Assembly: GCF_014191255.1 (NCBI RefSeq)
Contig: NZ_JACHWH010000001.1
Span: 372,001-436,000, forward strand
From: Amycolatopsis bartoniae
GTDB lineage: Bacteria > Actinomycetota > Actinomycetes > Mycobacteriales > Pseudonocardiaceae
Direction of reading: 5' to 3'
DNA length: 64,000 bases
Shown here piece by piece: positions 43,131 through 52,187 of the stretch. A program made the position numbers and the translations under genes. The notes under the pieces are model-generated. The model saw nothing but the letters and a program-made list of their open reading frames with translations. It searched no databases and had not been told where the DNA came from. Numbering within the stretch: the first letter of the stretch is position 1; each line of letters starts with the position of its first letter.

Positions 43131-43613
43131 CTAGTCCCGCCTCAGAATCGGTCCGCCGAAGTCCTCGGGTTCGACTTCCGGGGCCGGTGCCCGGTTCCGG
43201 GGCTTCTGGACGGGTTCGGGCGGCGGCTGTGGCGCGGGCGGCGCGGGCGGTTCCGGCGTCACCGGGCCGAGCGCGGGCACGTGCGCGTTCAAGGCGTCCT
43301 TGAACTGCTCCGTGCGGTCACCCAGCAGCGGGCGCACGGTGTCCTGCACCTGCGCGGCGGCCTGCTGCGTCGCCTGCCGGATGGCGGCCATGATGTCCTG
43401 CTGGAGCTGGACGTGCGTGCGGCGCATCGCGGCGGGGGACAGCTGCAGGCCCATGACCGCACCGGAAGGCGCGACGGTCACGGTCACGGCGCCGTCGGGA
43501 CTGCGGCCCTGGCCGCGCAGCTCGCCGAGCTTCTCCTTGAGCTGAGCGGCCTTCGCGGCCTGCTCCTGGAAGGACCGCAGCGCGCGGTCCAGCCGTTCCT
43601 CGCGGCTCGCCAT
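43131..43613 (-). CDS. YbaB/EbfC-family (EspL-like) protein
   Basis: 160 residues. The YbaB core VTVTVAPSGAVMGLQLSPAA lies between two helices (LRSFQEQAAKAAQLKEKLGE and VQLQQDIMAAIRQATQQAAA), followed by a Pro-rich tail (PEPPAPPAPQPPPEPVQKP). In ESX loci such YbaB-like proteins (EspL) accompany secretion substrates. ATG with GAGGGGG site. Heads the unit containing the WXG protein and two PH-like proteins. Confidence 0.8.
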   Translation of the reverse strand: MASREERLDRALRSFQEQAAKAAQLKEKLGELRGQGRSPDGAVTVTVAPSGAVMGLQLSPAAMRRTHVQLQQDIMAAIRQATQQAAAQVQDTVRPLLGDRTEQFKDALNAHVPALGPVTPEPPAPPAPQPPPEPVQKPRNRAPAPEVEPEDFGGPILRRD

Positions 43614-43671
43614 GTTTCCCCCTCGGGTTCAAAGTGCTACCCAAGGGACAGTAAAACACGGCCCGGAGGCG

Positions 43672-44427
43672 TCAGATCGGCAGTTTCCGGAAGATCGGCC
43701 GCGGCACGTGCCGCAGCACCGACATGACCAGCCGGAACTGCGCGGGCGCCCACACCAGGTCCTTGCCCCGGCGCGCGGCGTCCACCGCGATGTCGGCGAC
43801 CTGCTCGGCGGTCTGCTCCAGCGGCGCCTTGCCCATGCCCTCGGTCATCTTCGTCCTGACCTGGCCGGGGCGGACGACCGTGACGGTGATCCCGAACGGC
43901 GCCAGTGCCTCGCCGAGGCCCAGGTAGAACCCGTCGAACCCGGCCTTGGTGGAGCCGTACACGAAGTTCGAGCGGCGCACGCGCTCACCGGCCACAGAGG
44001 ACAGTGCGATGACCTTGCCGTGCCCCTGCTTCTTGAGCTTCTCCGCCAGCAGGACACCGACCGAGACCGGCGCGGTGTAGTTCACCGTGGCCAGCTCGAC
44101 GGCCTTCGCGTGGTCCTGCCACAGCTGCTCCGCGTCACCGAGCAGGCCGAACGCGACCACCGCGACGTCGATGTCGCCGCCGGCGAACGCCTGGTCCAGC
44201 ACCGCGGGGTGCGACGCGGTGTCCGCCGCCTCGAAGTCCACTTCGGACACTTCGGCGCCCGCGGCGCGCAGCTGCTCCGCGGCGACCTTCCTGCGCTCCG
44301 TGGCACGGGCGGCCAGCACGACCTTCACCGGCCGCTCGGCCAGGTACTTGCGGGCGATCGCGAGCGCGATGTCCGAGGTGCCGCCGAGCAGCAGCAGAGA
44401 CTGGGGGTTGCCTACCGCGTCGATCAC
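43672..44427 (-). CDS. dprE2: Decaprenylphosphoryl-2-keto-ribose reductase
   Basis: 251 residues. SDR fold: [19 protein letters not shown] near the N terminus, Ser in [12 protein letters not shown], and [19 protein letters not shown] with the catalytic Tyr and Lys. It reduces the DprE1 product to decaprenyl-phosphoryl-arabinose with NADH. The GTG start overlaps the dprE1 stop (GTGA), as expected for these partner enzymes. Confidence 0.94.
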   Translation of the reverse strand: MIDAVGNPQSLLLLGGTSDIALAIARKYLAERPVKVVLAARATERRKVAAEQLRAAGAEVSEVDFEAADTASHPAVLDQAFAGGDIDVAVVAFGLLGDAEQLWQDHAKAVELATVNYTAPVSVGVLLAEKLKKQGHGKVIALSSVAGERVRRSNFVYGSTKAGFDGFYLGLGEALAPFGITVTVVRPGQVRTKMTEGMGKAPLEQTAEQVADIAVDAARRGKDLVWAPAQFRLVMSVLRHVPRPIFRKLPI

Positions 44428-45806
44428 AGTTCGAGCCTCCGGCTCATGTCTGAGGCGAAAACGCCTTCGGGGTCAACGGAATGCCGGACCTTGCGCCACT
44501 CGTCCAGCCGCGGGTACATCTTCGCGAACATCTCCGCCGTGGTCCGGGAGTCCTTCGCGGTGTACAGCCGGCCACCGGCGGCCAGCACGGCCTCGTCCAT
44601 CTCCATGCAGAACCGGCTCAGCCCGGCCTTGATCGGGAAGTCGACGCTGAGCATCCAGCCCGGCGAGGGCCACGACAGCGGCGCGCGGTTGCCCTCGCCC
44701 ATCCGCTTGAACACGTTCAGGAACGAGTAGTGCCCGGACGTGGCGATCCTGCGGCACAACGCCTTCAGCTCGTCCTCGCGGCCGAACGGCACCGAGAACT
44801 GGTACTGCAGGAAGCCCTTTGAGCCGTACGCGCGGTTCCACTCGCTGAGCATGTCCAGCGGGTGGTAGAACTGCGTCAGGTTCTGGATCTTGCCGCGCGC
44901 GCCCTTCTTCGGCACCGTCAGCTGCCACACGTTGTTGAGCAGCCCGAAGGTGAGCTTGTTGCCCAGCCCGTTCGGGAACACGTCCGGCAGCGTCATCAGC
45001 TGCGGCGCGTCGAACTTCAGCGGGTCGGCCCGCAGCTTCGGCGGCAGCTGGTCCAGCTTCGCCAGCGAGCCGCGGGAGAACGTGGCGCGGCCGAGGCGCG
45101 AGTCGGAGTTGATCAGGTCCGGCACCGACATCGAGTAGTCGTAGTTGAGGTCCGAACCGTTGGTGAACAGCTCCAGCGTCTCGTCGAGGTTCGACGTGCG
45201 GTCGGCGTCCACGTAGAAGTACGCGCTCTCGGTCTTCTTCATGCGGATGGTGGCGCGCACGATGATCCCGGTGAGCCCGATGCCCGCGACCGTGGCCCAG
45301 AACAGCTCGGCCTCGGGCCCGTCCGGCGTGAGGTTGCGGACGCGGCCGTCGGCGGTGACCAGGTCCATCGACACGACGTGGTTGCCGAAGCTGCCCGCGC
45401 TGTGGTGGTTCTTGCCGTGGATGTCGTTGGCGATCGCGCCGCCGATGGTGACCTGGCGCGTGCCCGGCAGCACCGGCACCCACAGCCCGTGCGGCAACGC
45501 GGCCTTCATCAGCTGGTCCAGGCTCACGCCCGCGTCGAGGTCGACCAGCCCGCTGTCCGGGTCGATCGAGTGGATGCGGTTCAGCGCGGTCATGTCCACG
45601 ACCAGGCCACCGGCGTTCTGCGCGGGGTCGCCGTAGGAGCGGCCGAGGCCGCGGGCGATCACGCCGCGCTCACCGGCCTGGGTGACAGCGCGGGCGATGA
45701 CCTCGACGTCCGGCGTGCTGAGCACGTCCGCGGTGGTGGGGGCGGTGCGGCCCCACCCGGTCAGTGTCCGCCGCTCGGTCGGAAAATCGGCAGTCGTCGC
45801 GTTCAC
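44424..45806 (-). CDS. dprE1: Decaprenylphosphoryl-ribose 2'-oxidase
   Basis: 460 residues, about the length of M. tuberculosis DprE1. FAD-binding [19 protein letters not shown] and [21 protein letters not shown]-terminal [20 protein letters not shown] with catalytic Lys418. It oxidises decaprenyl-phosphoryl-ribose at C2'. The residue at 387, which is the cysteine attacked by benzothiazinones in M. tuberculosis, is Ser here ([11 protein letters not shown]; codon 44646-44648). Divergent from gtrA. Confidence 0.96.
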   Translation of the reverse strand: MNATTADFPTERRTLTGWGRTAPTTADVLSTPDVEVIARAVTQAGERGVIARGLGRSYGDPAQNAGGLVVDMTALNRIHSIDPDSGLVDLDAGVSLDQLMKAALPHGLWVPVLPGTRQVTIGGAIANDIHGKNHHSAGSFGNHVVSMDLVTADGRVRNLTPDGPEAELFWATVAGIGLTGIIVRATIRMKKTESAYFYVDADRTSNLDETLELFTNGSDLNYDYSMSVPDLINSDSRLGRATFSRGSLAKLDQLPPKLRADPLKFDAPQLMTLPDVFPNGLGNKLTFGLLNNVWQLTVPKKGARGKIQNLTQFYHPLDMLSEWNRAYGSKGFLQYQFSVPFGREDELKALCRRIATSGHYSFLNVFKRMGEGNRAPLSWPSPGWMLSVDFPIKAGLSRFCMEMDEAVLAAGGRLYTAKDSRTTAEMFAKMYPRLDEWRKVRHSVDPEGVFASDMSRRLEL

Positions 45807-45901
45807 CCGGTCCAGGGTAACGATCCCCGATCGGCGGCTTGCGGCTGACCGCTTCTACACTTTCGAAGTCCTGGAAAATCCCATGCCGGTGAGGTAGTGC
45901 A

Positions 45902-46363
45902 GTGGTGTCCACGGAACCGCAGGAGACGACCGAAACCCCGAAAACCGCGCCGGGCCTCCTCGGCCAGCTCGTGCGGTTCGCGCTCATCGGCGGCTTCTGC
46001 GCGCTGCTGGACCTGGGCACGTACTCCCTGGAGATGGCGCTCGGCATGGACGTCCAGCCGTGGCCGGTGCTGGCCCGCGCCGTCAGTTTCATCGTCGGCA
46101 CCACCACCGCCTTTTTCCTTAACCGGAAATTCACGTTCTCCGCGGGCCGGAAAGACGGCGCCGGGCAGATCGGCGGATTCGTGCTGCTCTACGGCGTGAC
46201 TTTCTTCGTCACGATCGGGGTGAACTCGCTGATGCTGGCGGTGCTTCCGGAGTTCACGCTGAAGGAGACGGTGGCCTGGGTGATCTCGCAGGGCACCGCG
46301 ACGGTGATCAACTTCGTGATGCTCAAGTGGGTCGTGTTCCGCGAGCAGCCCGCCGCCGCGTAG
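45902..46363 (+). CDS. GtrA-family membrane protein
   Basis: 153 residues with four membrane helices (LVRFALIGGFCALLDLGTYS, VLARAVSFIVGTTTAFFLN, FVLLYGVTFFVTIGVNSLML, VAWVISQGTATVINFVML) and the FLNRKFTFSAG and LKWVVF signatures of GtrA. Counterpart of Rv3789, which neighbours dprE1 in M. tuberculosis and has been linked to arabinan synthesis as a proposed carrier or anchor protein. GTG 45902 or 45905. Precedes glfT2 by 30 bp. Confidence 0.88.
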   Translation: MVSTEPQETTETPKTAPGLLGQLVRFALIGGFCALLDLGTYSLEMALGMDVQPWPVLARAVSFIVGTTTAFFLNRKFTFSAGRKDGAGQIGGFVLLYGVTFFVTIGVNSLMLAVLPEFTLKETVAWVISQGTATVINFVMLKWVVFREQPAAA

Positions 46364-46393
46364 CCCCCCGAGCACCGGTAGCTTGACCCCGGC

Positions 46394-48373
46394 GTGACCG
46401 AACCCCTGGAGGACAGCGAACTCATGGCTGGTAAGACCGCCACCGGAAGGCCCACGACGTCGGCGCGGACGCGGAGCAACGGCTCTCGCGCGGCCGAGGG
46501 CAAGGAGCAGACCACGTTCTCCGAGCACACTCCCCAGGGGCGGTTGACCACCCAGCGCGGCCTGTTCGCGGGGCCGTCGCCGATCGTGTCGAAGGACCTC
46601 TACGCCGAGGTCCCGTCGGGTGTCGTCACCCGCGGCCGGGACACGCTGGTGCTCGAAGAGGCGGCCCGCGTCTCGGGCAACACCTACTTCGGCCGGTTCC
46701 CGGCGAGCTACTGGCAGCGCTGGACCACGGTCCGCGAGGTGCGCGCCGAGCTGGTCGTGAGCGGGTCCGGCCTGGTCGCGGTCCGCGCGTCGGACTACGA
46801 GGGCGAGCCGCGGACGGTCGAGGCGCGCGAGGTCGAGGGCGCGAAGCAGGAGGCGGTGTCCTTCGACCTGAAGCTCGACAAGTTCCTCGACGGCGGCGCG
46901 CTGTGGCTGGACTTCGAGACCGAGGCCGGGCAGGGGCTGCGGGTCGAGCGGGTGCGCTGGACGGTCGAGCCGCCGGAGAAGATCCGTCCCACCGCGGTCA
47001 CCATCTGCACGATGAACCGCGCGGACGACTGCCTCAAGAACCTGCAGGCGCTGGCCGGGGACATCTCGTCGCTGGAGACGCTCGACGCGATCTACGTCGC
47101 CGACCAGGGCACGGACCGGGTCGACTCGCGCGAGGGCTTCGCGAAGGTCGCGGCGGACCTCGGTGACAAGCTGCACTACATCACCCAGCCGAACCTCGGT
47201 GGCGCCGGCGGGTTCACCCGCGGCCTGTACGAGGTGGCGGGGCATTCGGACACCGAGCACGCGAACGTCCTGTTCATGGACGACGACGTGCTGCTGGAGC
47301 CGGACCTGGTGATCCGGCTGACGGCGTTCTCGAACCGCGCCGCGAACCCGGTGATCGTCGGCGGGCAGATGCTGAACCTGCTGCACCCGCACCAGCTGCA
47401 CGTGGGGGCCGAGTACGCGCGGCTGAACACGCTGGAGCCGGGGATGCCGGTGGAGCACAGCCTGTCCACAGCGGACCTGATGGGTGTCGACGAGGAGACC
47501 GGCAAGCCGAACAAGCAGGAGCGGCGCCTCGACGCGGGCTACAACGGCTGGTGGTCTTGCCTGATCCCGGCGGAGGTCGTGCAGGCGGTCGGCTACCCGA
47601 TGCCGTTCTTCTTCCAGTGGGACGACGCGGAGTACAGCTACCGGGCGCGGGCGCACGGCTTCCCGACGGTCACCCTGCCGGGTGCCGGGGTGTGGCACGC
47701 GGACTTCCACTGGAAGGACTGGGACGAGTGGCACCGGTACTTCAACCTGCGCAACTCGATCATCACGGCGGCGCTGCACAGTGAGTTCAACCTGACCGTG
47801 CTGGCGCGGGTGCTGATGGCGCAGCTGGTGCGGTACCTGCTGGGGATGCAGTACGGCCTGACGCACACGCTGATCAAGGCGGTCGAGGACTTCCTGGAGG
47901 GCCCGGAGATCCTGCGTGACGGCGGGGTCGCCGCGATGCGGGAGATCCGCGAGATCCGGGCGAAGTACCCGGAGACGAAGCGCCACGACCCGACCGAGGT
48001 CCCGGGCATCGCGTCGAACGACATCGGCATCATCAACGGTGGCGGCCGCCCGTCGCTGCAGCGGCTGGTCCTGATCAAGCGGGTCGTCGACCGACTGCGG
48101 GGGCGGTCCCGGTTCTCGCTGGGCGCGATCCCGATGGACGAGGCGTCGTGGTGGCACGTGGCCCTGTTCGACACCGCGGTGGTGACGGACGCGAACCAGG
48201 AGGGCGTGCGGGTCCGCAAGTACGACCGGGACCGGATGTTCGAGCTGGGCAAGCGCGGGGTGCGGGTGCTCAATCGTCTGCGCAAGGAGGGCAAGGCCGT
48301 CCAGGCGCAGTACAAGCGGGCGATGCCGGAGCTGACGAGCCGGGAGAACTGGAAGCGCCTGTACGAGCTGTGA
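46394..48373 (+). CDS. glfT2: Galactofuranosyltransferase GlfT2, copy 1
   Basis: 659 residues. N-terminal beta-rich domain (TYFGRFPASYWQRWT, FLDGGALWLDFET), then a GT-A catalytic domain: VTICTMNRADDCL, NLGGAGGFTRGLYE, metal-binding LFMDDDVLLEPD (Asp296-298), the base motif FFQWDDAEYSYRARAHGF (Asp410-411) and VWHADFHWKDWDEW. It polymerises galactan with alternating beta-1,5/1,6 links in the family. GTG 46394. An extra disordered N terminus of about 50 residues is present compared with copy 2. Confidence 0.93.
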   Translation: MTEPLEDSELMAGKTATGRPTTSARTRSNGSRAAEGKEQTTFSEHTPQGRLTTQRGLFAGPSPIVSKDLYAEVPSGVVTRGRDTLVLEEAARVSGNTYFGRFPASYWQRWTTVREVRAELVVSGSGLVAVRASDYEGEPRTVEAREVEGAKQEAVSFDLKLDKFLDGGALWLDFETEAGQGLRVERVRWTVEPPEKIRPTAVTICTMNRADDCLKNLQALAGDISSLETLDAIYVADQGTDRVDSREGFAKVAADLGDKLHYITQPNLGGAGGFTRGLYEVAGHSDTEHANVLFMDDDVLLEPDLVIRLTAFSNRAANPVIVGGQMLNLLHPHQLHVGAEYARLNTLEPGMPVEHSLSTADLMGVDEETGKPNKQERRLDAGYNGWWSCLIPAEVVQAVGYPMPFFFQWDDAEYSYRARAHGFPTVTLPGAGVWHADFHWKDWDEWHRYFNLRNSIITAALHSEFNLTVLARVLMAQLVRYLLGMQYGLTHTLIKAVEDFLEGPEILRDGGVAAMREIREIRAKYPETKRHDPTEVPGIASNDIGIINGGGRPSLQRLVLIKRVVDRLRGRSRFSLGAIPMDEASWWHVALFDTAVVTDANQEGVRVRKYDRDRMFELGKRGVRVLNRLRKEGKAVQAQYKRAMPELTSRENWKRLYEL

Positions 48374-48386
48374 TTTTCCGCTTCGG

Positions 48387-48420
48387 AAGGGGCGCGGGCT
48401 TTCGGGTCCGCGCCCCTTTT
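48387..48420 (+). terminator. Strong intrinsic terminator after glfT2 copy 1
   Basis: AAGGGGCGCGG (48387-48397) pairs with CCGCGCCCCTT (48408-48418) around a 10-nt loop and runs into TTTT. The clearest Rho-independent terminator in the window, 14 bp past the stop. Confidence 0.88.
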
Positions 48421-48549
48421 GTCGTGGTGGGGGAACCACAGGCCGCTGAGCTGCGTCGAAGGAACGATTCTGCGTGAAACCGCGGTTACCGCTGGTCGCC
48501 GACCAGTAGACTCCGCGAGGTACCAGAACGAGACGACGTGGGGACAGCG

Positions 48550-49017
48550 ATGACGGGGTTCGTGCCCAACGCGGGTCAACAGCCGCCGGCCACCACCATC
48601 GGTGGCACGATCGGTTCAGCGATCGGCGGCATGCTCAGCGAGGCATCCATCGCCTCCACCACGGCCGAAGTGCAGAAACTGGTGGACTCGGCCAAATCCG
48701 GCGGCTTCGCGATCAGCGAAGAAGGCGCGAACGAGTACATCCGGGTTTTCCGTGAGTTCGAAGACGTAGGCGGCGATCTGCTGCGTACGGTGGACGCGGC
48801 CGGGCAGGCACCGCAGCTGGGCGACAGCGACTACGCGAACAGCGTGGCCTCCCACACCGTGCTGATGGCGAGTGGTGATCCGCAGTCGTACGGCACGGCG
48901 CTCCGAGCGCTTCTCCAGATCGTCAAGCAGGCCCGCGAAGCGTTCGAGCAGGCCAAGAAAAACTACACGCACATGGACGACGAGGCCGTGCGCACCTTCA
49001 ACGGGGTGCAGGTCTGA
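48550..49017 (+). CDS. EspC/PE-like type VII secretion substrate candidate
   Basis: 155 residues from ATG 48550 (GTG 48538 is also possible). Helical hairpin protein with a Gly-rich N terminus (TTIGGTIGSAIGGMLSEASI). The C terminus has the general T7SS signal YxxxD: Tyr139 and Asp143 in AKKNYTHMDDEAV. No WxG is seen, as in EspC-like partners. Upstream of a lipoprotein and a PPE-like gene, with 3 bp and 1 bp spacings, so the three are one operon. Confidence 0.75.
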   Translation: MTGFVPNAGQQPPATTIGGTIGSAIGGMLSEASIASTTAEVQKLVDSAKSGGFAISEEGANEYIRVFREFEDVGGDLLRTVDAAGQAPQLGDSDYANSVASHTVLMASGDPQSYGTALRALLQIVKQAREAFEQAKKNYTHMDDEAVRTFNGVQV

Positions 49018-49020
49018 CCC

Positions 49021-49608
49021 ATGACTGCCGTCAAGAACAGCCTTTCGGCGCTCCTTGCGACCGTGGCGGGAGCGTTTCTCGTCGTTGGGTGCTCGAGCCC
49101 GCAGACGGGACAAGCTGTTCCGAGCACGGGCAGCGGCGCAGCGTCGAGTACCTCTGCGGCTGGTTCCTCGCCTACTGCCAACACCTCCCTGGCGTCGATC
49201 AAGCCGTGTGACCTGCTGACCTCTCAGGAGGCAGCCCAGTTCAAAGCTCAGGGACCGGGGCAGGTAGGAGACACGCAGGCGTCCGGTTCGACCAGTGCGT
49301 GTGGTTGGCACGGACGGTCTGCGGACGACAGCTCCGTCAGTTTCGGCATCGACATCCGAGCGTCACAGGGTGTGGACGAACTGCGCGCGAACGGCGGCAC
49401 CATCACGGATGGCAAGGTCAACTCCCGTACCGCCCGCCAGCTGCAGACAGTCAATGCCGGCTGCATCCTGACGCTCGCGGTTACTCCGAACTCCCGCGTG
49501 GACGTGTCCGTTGTCGTAGCGGCGAGCCCGAATGCCACCGAGGCCTGCCAAATCGCTTCGAACATCGCGACGATCATCGAGCCGAAGTTGCCTCCGGAGG
49601 CGAAGTAG
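49021..49608 (+). CDS. DUF3558-like lipoprotein in the type VII module
   Basis: 195 residues. Signal peptide with lipobox VVGCS, Ser/Thr-rich linker (GSGAASSTSAAGSSPTANTS), then a DUF3558 domain (IKPCDLLTSQEAAQFKAQG, SACGWHG, GCILTLAV, EACQIASNIATII). Outer-face lipoprotein of unknown role. Codon use is clearly less GC-biased than its neighbours, with many T/A third positions, hinting at later acquisition. 1 bp before the PPE-like gene. Confidence 0.83.
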   Translation: MTAVKNSLSALLATVAGAFLVVGCSSPQTGQAVPSTGSGAASSTSAAGSSPTANTSLASIKPCDLLTSQEAAQFKAQGPGQVGDTQASGSTSACGWHGRSADDSSVSFGIDIRASQGVDELRANGGTITDGKVNSRTARQLQTVNAGCILTLAVTPNSRVDVSVVVAASPNATEACQIASNIATIIEPKLPPEAK

Positions 49609-49609
49609 C

Positions 49610-51088
49610 ATGACCAATCCGCAGCAGCCGGGCAGCCAGGGGCTGGACCAGTACAACGGCGACGGCCGGTACGTTTCGCCGCAGGAGGCGTACGCCCAGG
49701 AGCTCAAGGCGCAGGGCTACGACCCCAACAGCCAGGGCTTCCTGGACGCCATCAACAACTTCGCCGCTCAGTTCCAGGCGCAGGCGACCACCGACCAGCA
49801 GCGTGCGCAGCAGTCCCGCCAGCTCAGTCAGGACGTCGAGTTCCGCGGCGGGCTGAAGCCCTCGAACCAGAACTACCTAGCGATCGAGCACGAGAAGCTC
49901 AAGGCCATGGTCGACACCGTCAACCCCAGCCAGGTCACCGGCGTCTCCAGCTCCTGGACCCAGCTCGCCAACGCGATGGCCACCTTCGGGCAGCAGCTCA
50001 ACCAGGCCGCGTCCAAGTCCGGCGCCACCTGGAAGGGCGCGGCCGCGGGGTCGGCTTTCAACTTCGTCTCCGGGCTCGGCACGTGGAGCGACCAGAGTGG
50101 TCAGGCGGCGCAGCTCGCCGCCGATCAGGTGTACAACCAGTCCTCCGCGGCGGAGACCGCGAAGAACAGCATGCCCGAGCCGATCCCGTTCAGCTGGTCC
50201 GACGAGGTCAAGAGCTGGGCCACCTCGAACCCCTTCGACCTCGTCGACAACATCGACAAGTCGCTCCAGAAACAGCAGCAGAGCCAGGACGCGCACGAAC
50301 AGGCCGCGCAGGTCATGTCCACCTACGACAACAACCTGTACAGCGCCGCCGCCAAGGCACCCGCCTTCACGCCGCCCCCCACGTTCGACGCCTCCTCCAC
50401 CGGCTCGATCGGCCACATCACCGGCGGCCTCGCCGGCACCACGTCCTCCTCCTTCACCGGCCCGACCGGCGGCAACATCGGCGCCTCCGGCGGCCACCCG
50501 ACCAGCTCCACGGGCACCCCCGGCACCGGCTCGGTCAGCGGCATCCTCGGCAGCATCGCCACGCCACCGACCCTCACCAACGGGGTCAAGACCGGGGTCC
50601 GCAACCCCTCGGACAACACCACCAGCGCACAGGGCTTCCAGACCTCCACCGGCAACTCCGGCTCCGGCACCACCTCCGACCTCGGCGCCACCGGGCTCGG
50701 CGCCATGGGCGGCATGCCGATGGGCGCCATGGGCGGCGTCGGCGGCATGGGCGACGAGGAGTACTCCTCCGGCAGGTCCGGCCGCGCTGGTAGCGGCAGC
50801 TTCGGGCCCGGCGGCAGCGGTTCGGCGGCCGGCAGCGGCAGCGCCGGCGCGGGCGGTCAGTCCGGTGCCCGCGCCGCCGGCGCCGGGGCGGCCGAGACCG
50901 CCGCGGGCGGTGGGCGCGGCGCGGCCGGCGCGGGGCGCAGCGGAATGGGCGGCATGGGCGCCCACGGCGCCAAGGGCAAGGGCGAGGAGGACGAGGAGCA
51001 CCAGCGTCCCACCTGGCTCGTCGAGCCCGACCCCGACGACGTGTTCGGCACCAGCGAACGCACCGCGCCGCCGGTGATCGGGGAGTAA
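49610..51088 (+). CDS. PPE-like / WXG type VII secretion substrate candidate
   Basis: 492 residues. The first 280 residues are helical with Trp141-Lys-Gly143 (SGATWKGAAAGSAF), the WxG turn of the PPE/WXG fold. The rest is low-complexity: Thr/Ser/Gly-rich, then Gly/Met repeats (LGAMGGMPMGAMGGVGGMG) and Gly/Ala/Arg-rich stretches, ending in an acidic WLVEPDPDDVFGTSERT tail. This tail is common in actinomycete PPE-like proteins. Probably pairs with the EspC-like protein and is handled by the EspG protein downstream. Confidence 0.75.
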   Translation: MTNPQQPGSQGLDQYNGDGRYVSPQEAYAQELKAQGYDPNSQGFLDAINNFAAQFQAQATTDQQRAQQSRQLSQDVEFRGGLKPSNQNYLAIEHEKLKAMVDTVNPSQVTGVSSSWTQLANAMATFGQQLNQAASKSGATWKGAAAGSAFNFVSGLGTWSDQSGQAAQLAADQVYNQSSAAETAKNSMPEPIPFSWSDEVKSWATSNPFDLVDNIDKSLQKQQQSQDAHEQAAQVMSTYDNNLYSAAAKAPAFTPPPTFDASSTGSIGHITGGLAGTTSSSFTGPTGGNIGASGGHPTSSTGTPGTGSVSGILGSIATPPTLTNGVKTGVRNPSDNTTSAQGFQTSTGNSGSGTTSDLGATGLGAMGGMPMGAMGGVGGMGDEEYSSGRSGRAGSGSFGPGGSGSAAGSGSAGAGGQSGARAAGAGAAETAAGGGRGAAGAGRSGMGGMGAHGAKGKGEEDEEHQRPTWLVEPDPDDVFGTSERTAPPVIGE

Positions 51089-51101
51089 CGCGGAAAAGGA
51101 A

Positions 51102-51344
51102 TCAGTGCAGCCCGAAGACCTTGCCCCTTCGCTGCAGGTCGTCGATGTACGCGACGGCCACGTGGGCGAAGTTCACGGAGATCCGGTTGTCCTCCTTGGT
51201 CTGCACTGATTCCACCGAACCGTGCTCCAGCAACAGGTGCAGTTTCGACGCCAGCTCGTCGGCGTCCTTCTCCGCCAGCGCGAACACCAGTGGTTCGCCG
51301 CCGGTGGACAGGTGCAGGACGAGTGCGGGTTTCTTGTCGGCCAT
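51102..51344 (-). CDS. Small uncharacterised protein in the type VII module
   Basis: 80 residues, likely mixed alpha/beta (ALVLHLSTGGEPLVFALAEK, ADELASKLHLLLEHGSV, ISVNFAHVAVAYIDDLQRRG). No family recognised. It is on the opposite strand to its neighbours and divergent from espG, so it may have its own control. ATG 51344 lacks a strong ribosome site. Confidence 0.6.
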   Translation of the reverse strand: MADKKPALVLHLSTGGEPLVFALAEKDADELASKLHLLLEHGSVESVQTKEDNRISVNFAHVAVAYIDDLQRRGKVFGLH

Positions 51345-51413
51345 GCACCCAGAACAGCAGCTCGCGATCTTGCCAGGCAACACGGTTCGCTGAAAGCGGA
51401 GGGAAAAGAAACG

Positions 51414-52187
51414 ATGCCACACCAGTTTTCGCTTTCGCTGGCGGCGCTGGACATCCTGCTGGAGCACCTGGACCTCGGCCGGGCCCCGCAACCGTTCGAG
51501 GTCCCCCACCTCGGCATCACCTTCGACGAGCGCGCGCAGATCCGCAACGCCGTGTTCCGCGACCTCGAGTCACGCGGGCTCTTCGGTCGCGGCCGCCTCG
51601 ACGACGACGTGGAGCTGGCCCTGCGGACCTTCGTCGCCGGGCCGTTCGCCGTCCTCGCCGTCGCCCAGCTCGACGACGGGCAGCAGCTGTTCGCCCGCGC
51701 CGCGTCCAACGGCCAGTACGCCGTGGTGGCCAAACAGGACCGCAACTCCATGATCTTCCAGGAGTGCCGTGCCACCGCGATCGTCGCCGGCGTCGTCGAC
51801 CTGCTGCCCCGCACGCCCGCCGCGGCCGGGCCGTCGGTCACGGTCGCCAAACCCGCGAGCGGCCGCCACCACCGCCAGGACGACGCGTACGACCCCTTCG
51901 CGAACGTCGCCAAGCCGCGCTCCACGGCGCCCGCCCAGCTGCGTGCGGTGGAGCGGATCTTCCAGAAGCCGAAGCTGCGCATCGGCCAGTTCACCGTCGT
52001 CGTCCCCGGTCGCGACGGGAAACCCAGCCGCCTCACGCCCACCGCGTGGTTCGACACCGACGAGGGCCGCTACTTCGCCACCTCACGCAAGGCCGAGGAC
52101 GGGCAGAGTTGGCTGACCTATGCGCCCGCCGACAACTCACGCATCGCGCATCACCTGTTCGAGGAGCTACAGGCTCACGCGCGGTAA
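51414..52187 (+). CDS. espG: EspG-family ESX secretion-associated chaperone
   Basis: 257 residues. EspG fold pattern: FSLSLAALDILLEHLDLGR, ITFDERAQIRNAVFRDLESR, LRTFVAGPFAVLAVAQL, SRLTPTAWFDTDEGRYFATS. In mycobacteria EspG binds PE-PPE pairs in the cytosol and delivers them to the ESX machine. Its position after the EspC-like and PPE-like genes fits that role. No ecc core genes are present in the window. The 3' end overlaps convergent glfT1 by 13 bp. Confidence 0.82.
   Translation: MPHQFSLSLAALDILLEHLDLGRAPQPFEVPHLGITFDERAQIRNAVFRDLESRGLFGRGRLDDDVELALRTFVAGPFAVLAVAQLDDGQQLFARAASNGQYAVVAKQDRNSMIFQECRATAIVAGVVDLLPRTPAAAGPSVTVAKPASGRHHRQDDAYDPFANVAKPRSTAPAQLRAVERIFQKPKLRIGQFTVVVPGRDGKPSRLTPTAWFDTDEGRYFATSRKAEDGQSWLTYAPADNSRIAHHLFEELQAHAR

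Noticed and set aside
43614-43671. Possible SigB-like promoter (GTGT...GGGTA) before the YbaB-like gene
   Set aside because: Spacing and -35 element are only approximate; cannot be separated from chance in this short gap.
45803-48439. Long minus-strand open frame opposite gtrA and glfT2
   Set aside because: Arg/Val/Leu/Asp-rich shadow of two well-identified genes; no recognisable motif.
40377-52187. A complete ESX secretion system
   Set aside because: No EccA, EccB, EccC, EccD, EccE or mycosin sequence is present; only substrates and accessory proteins.
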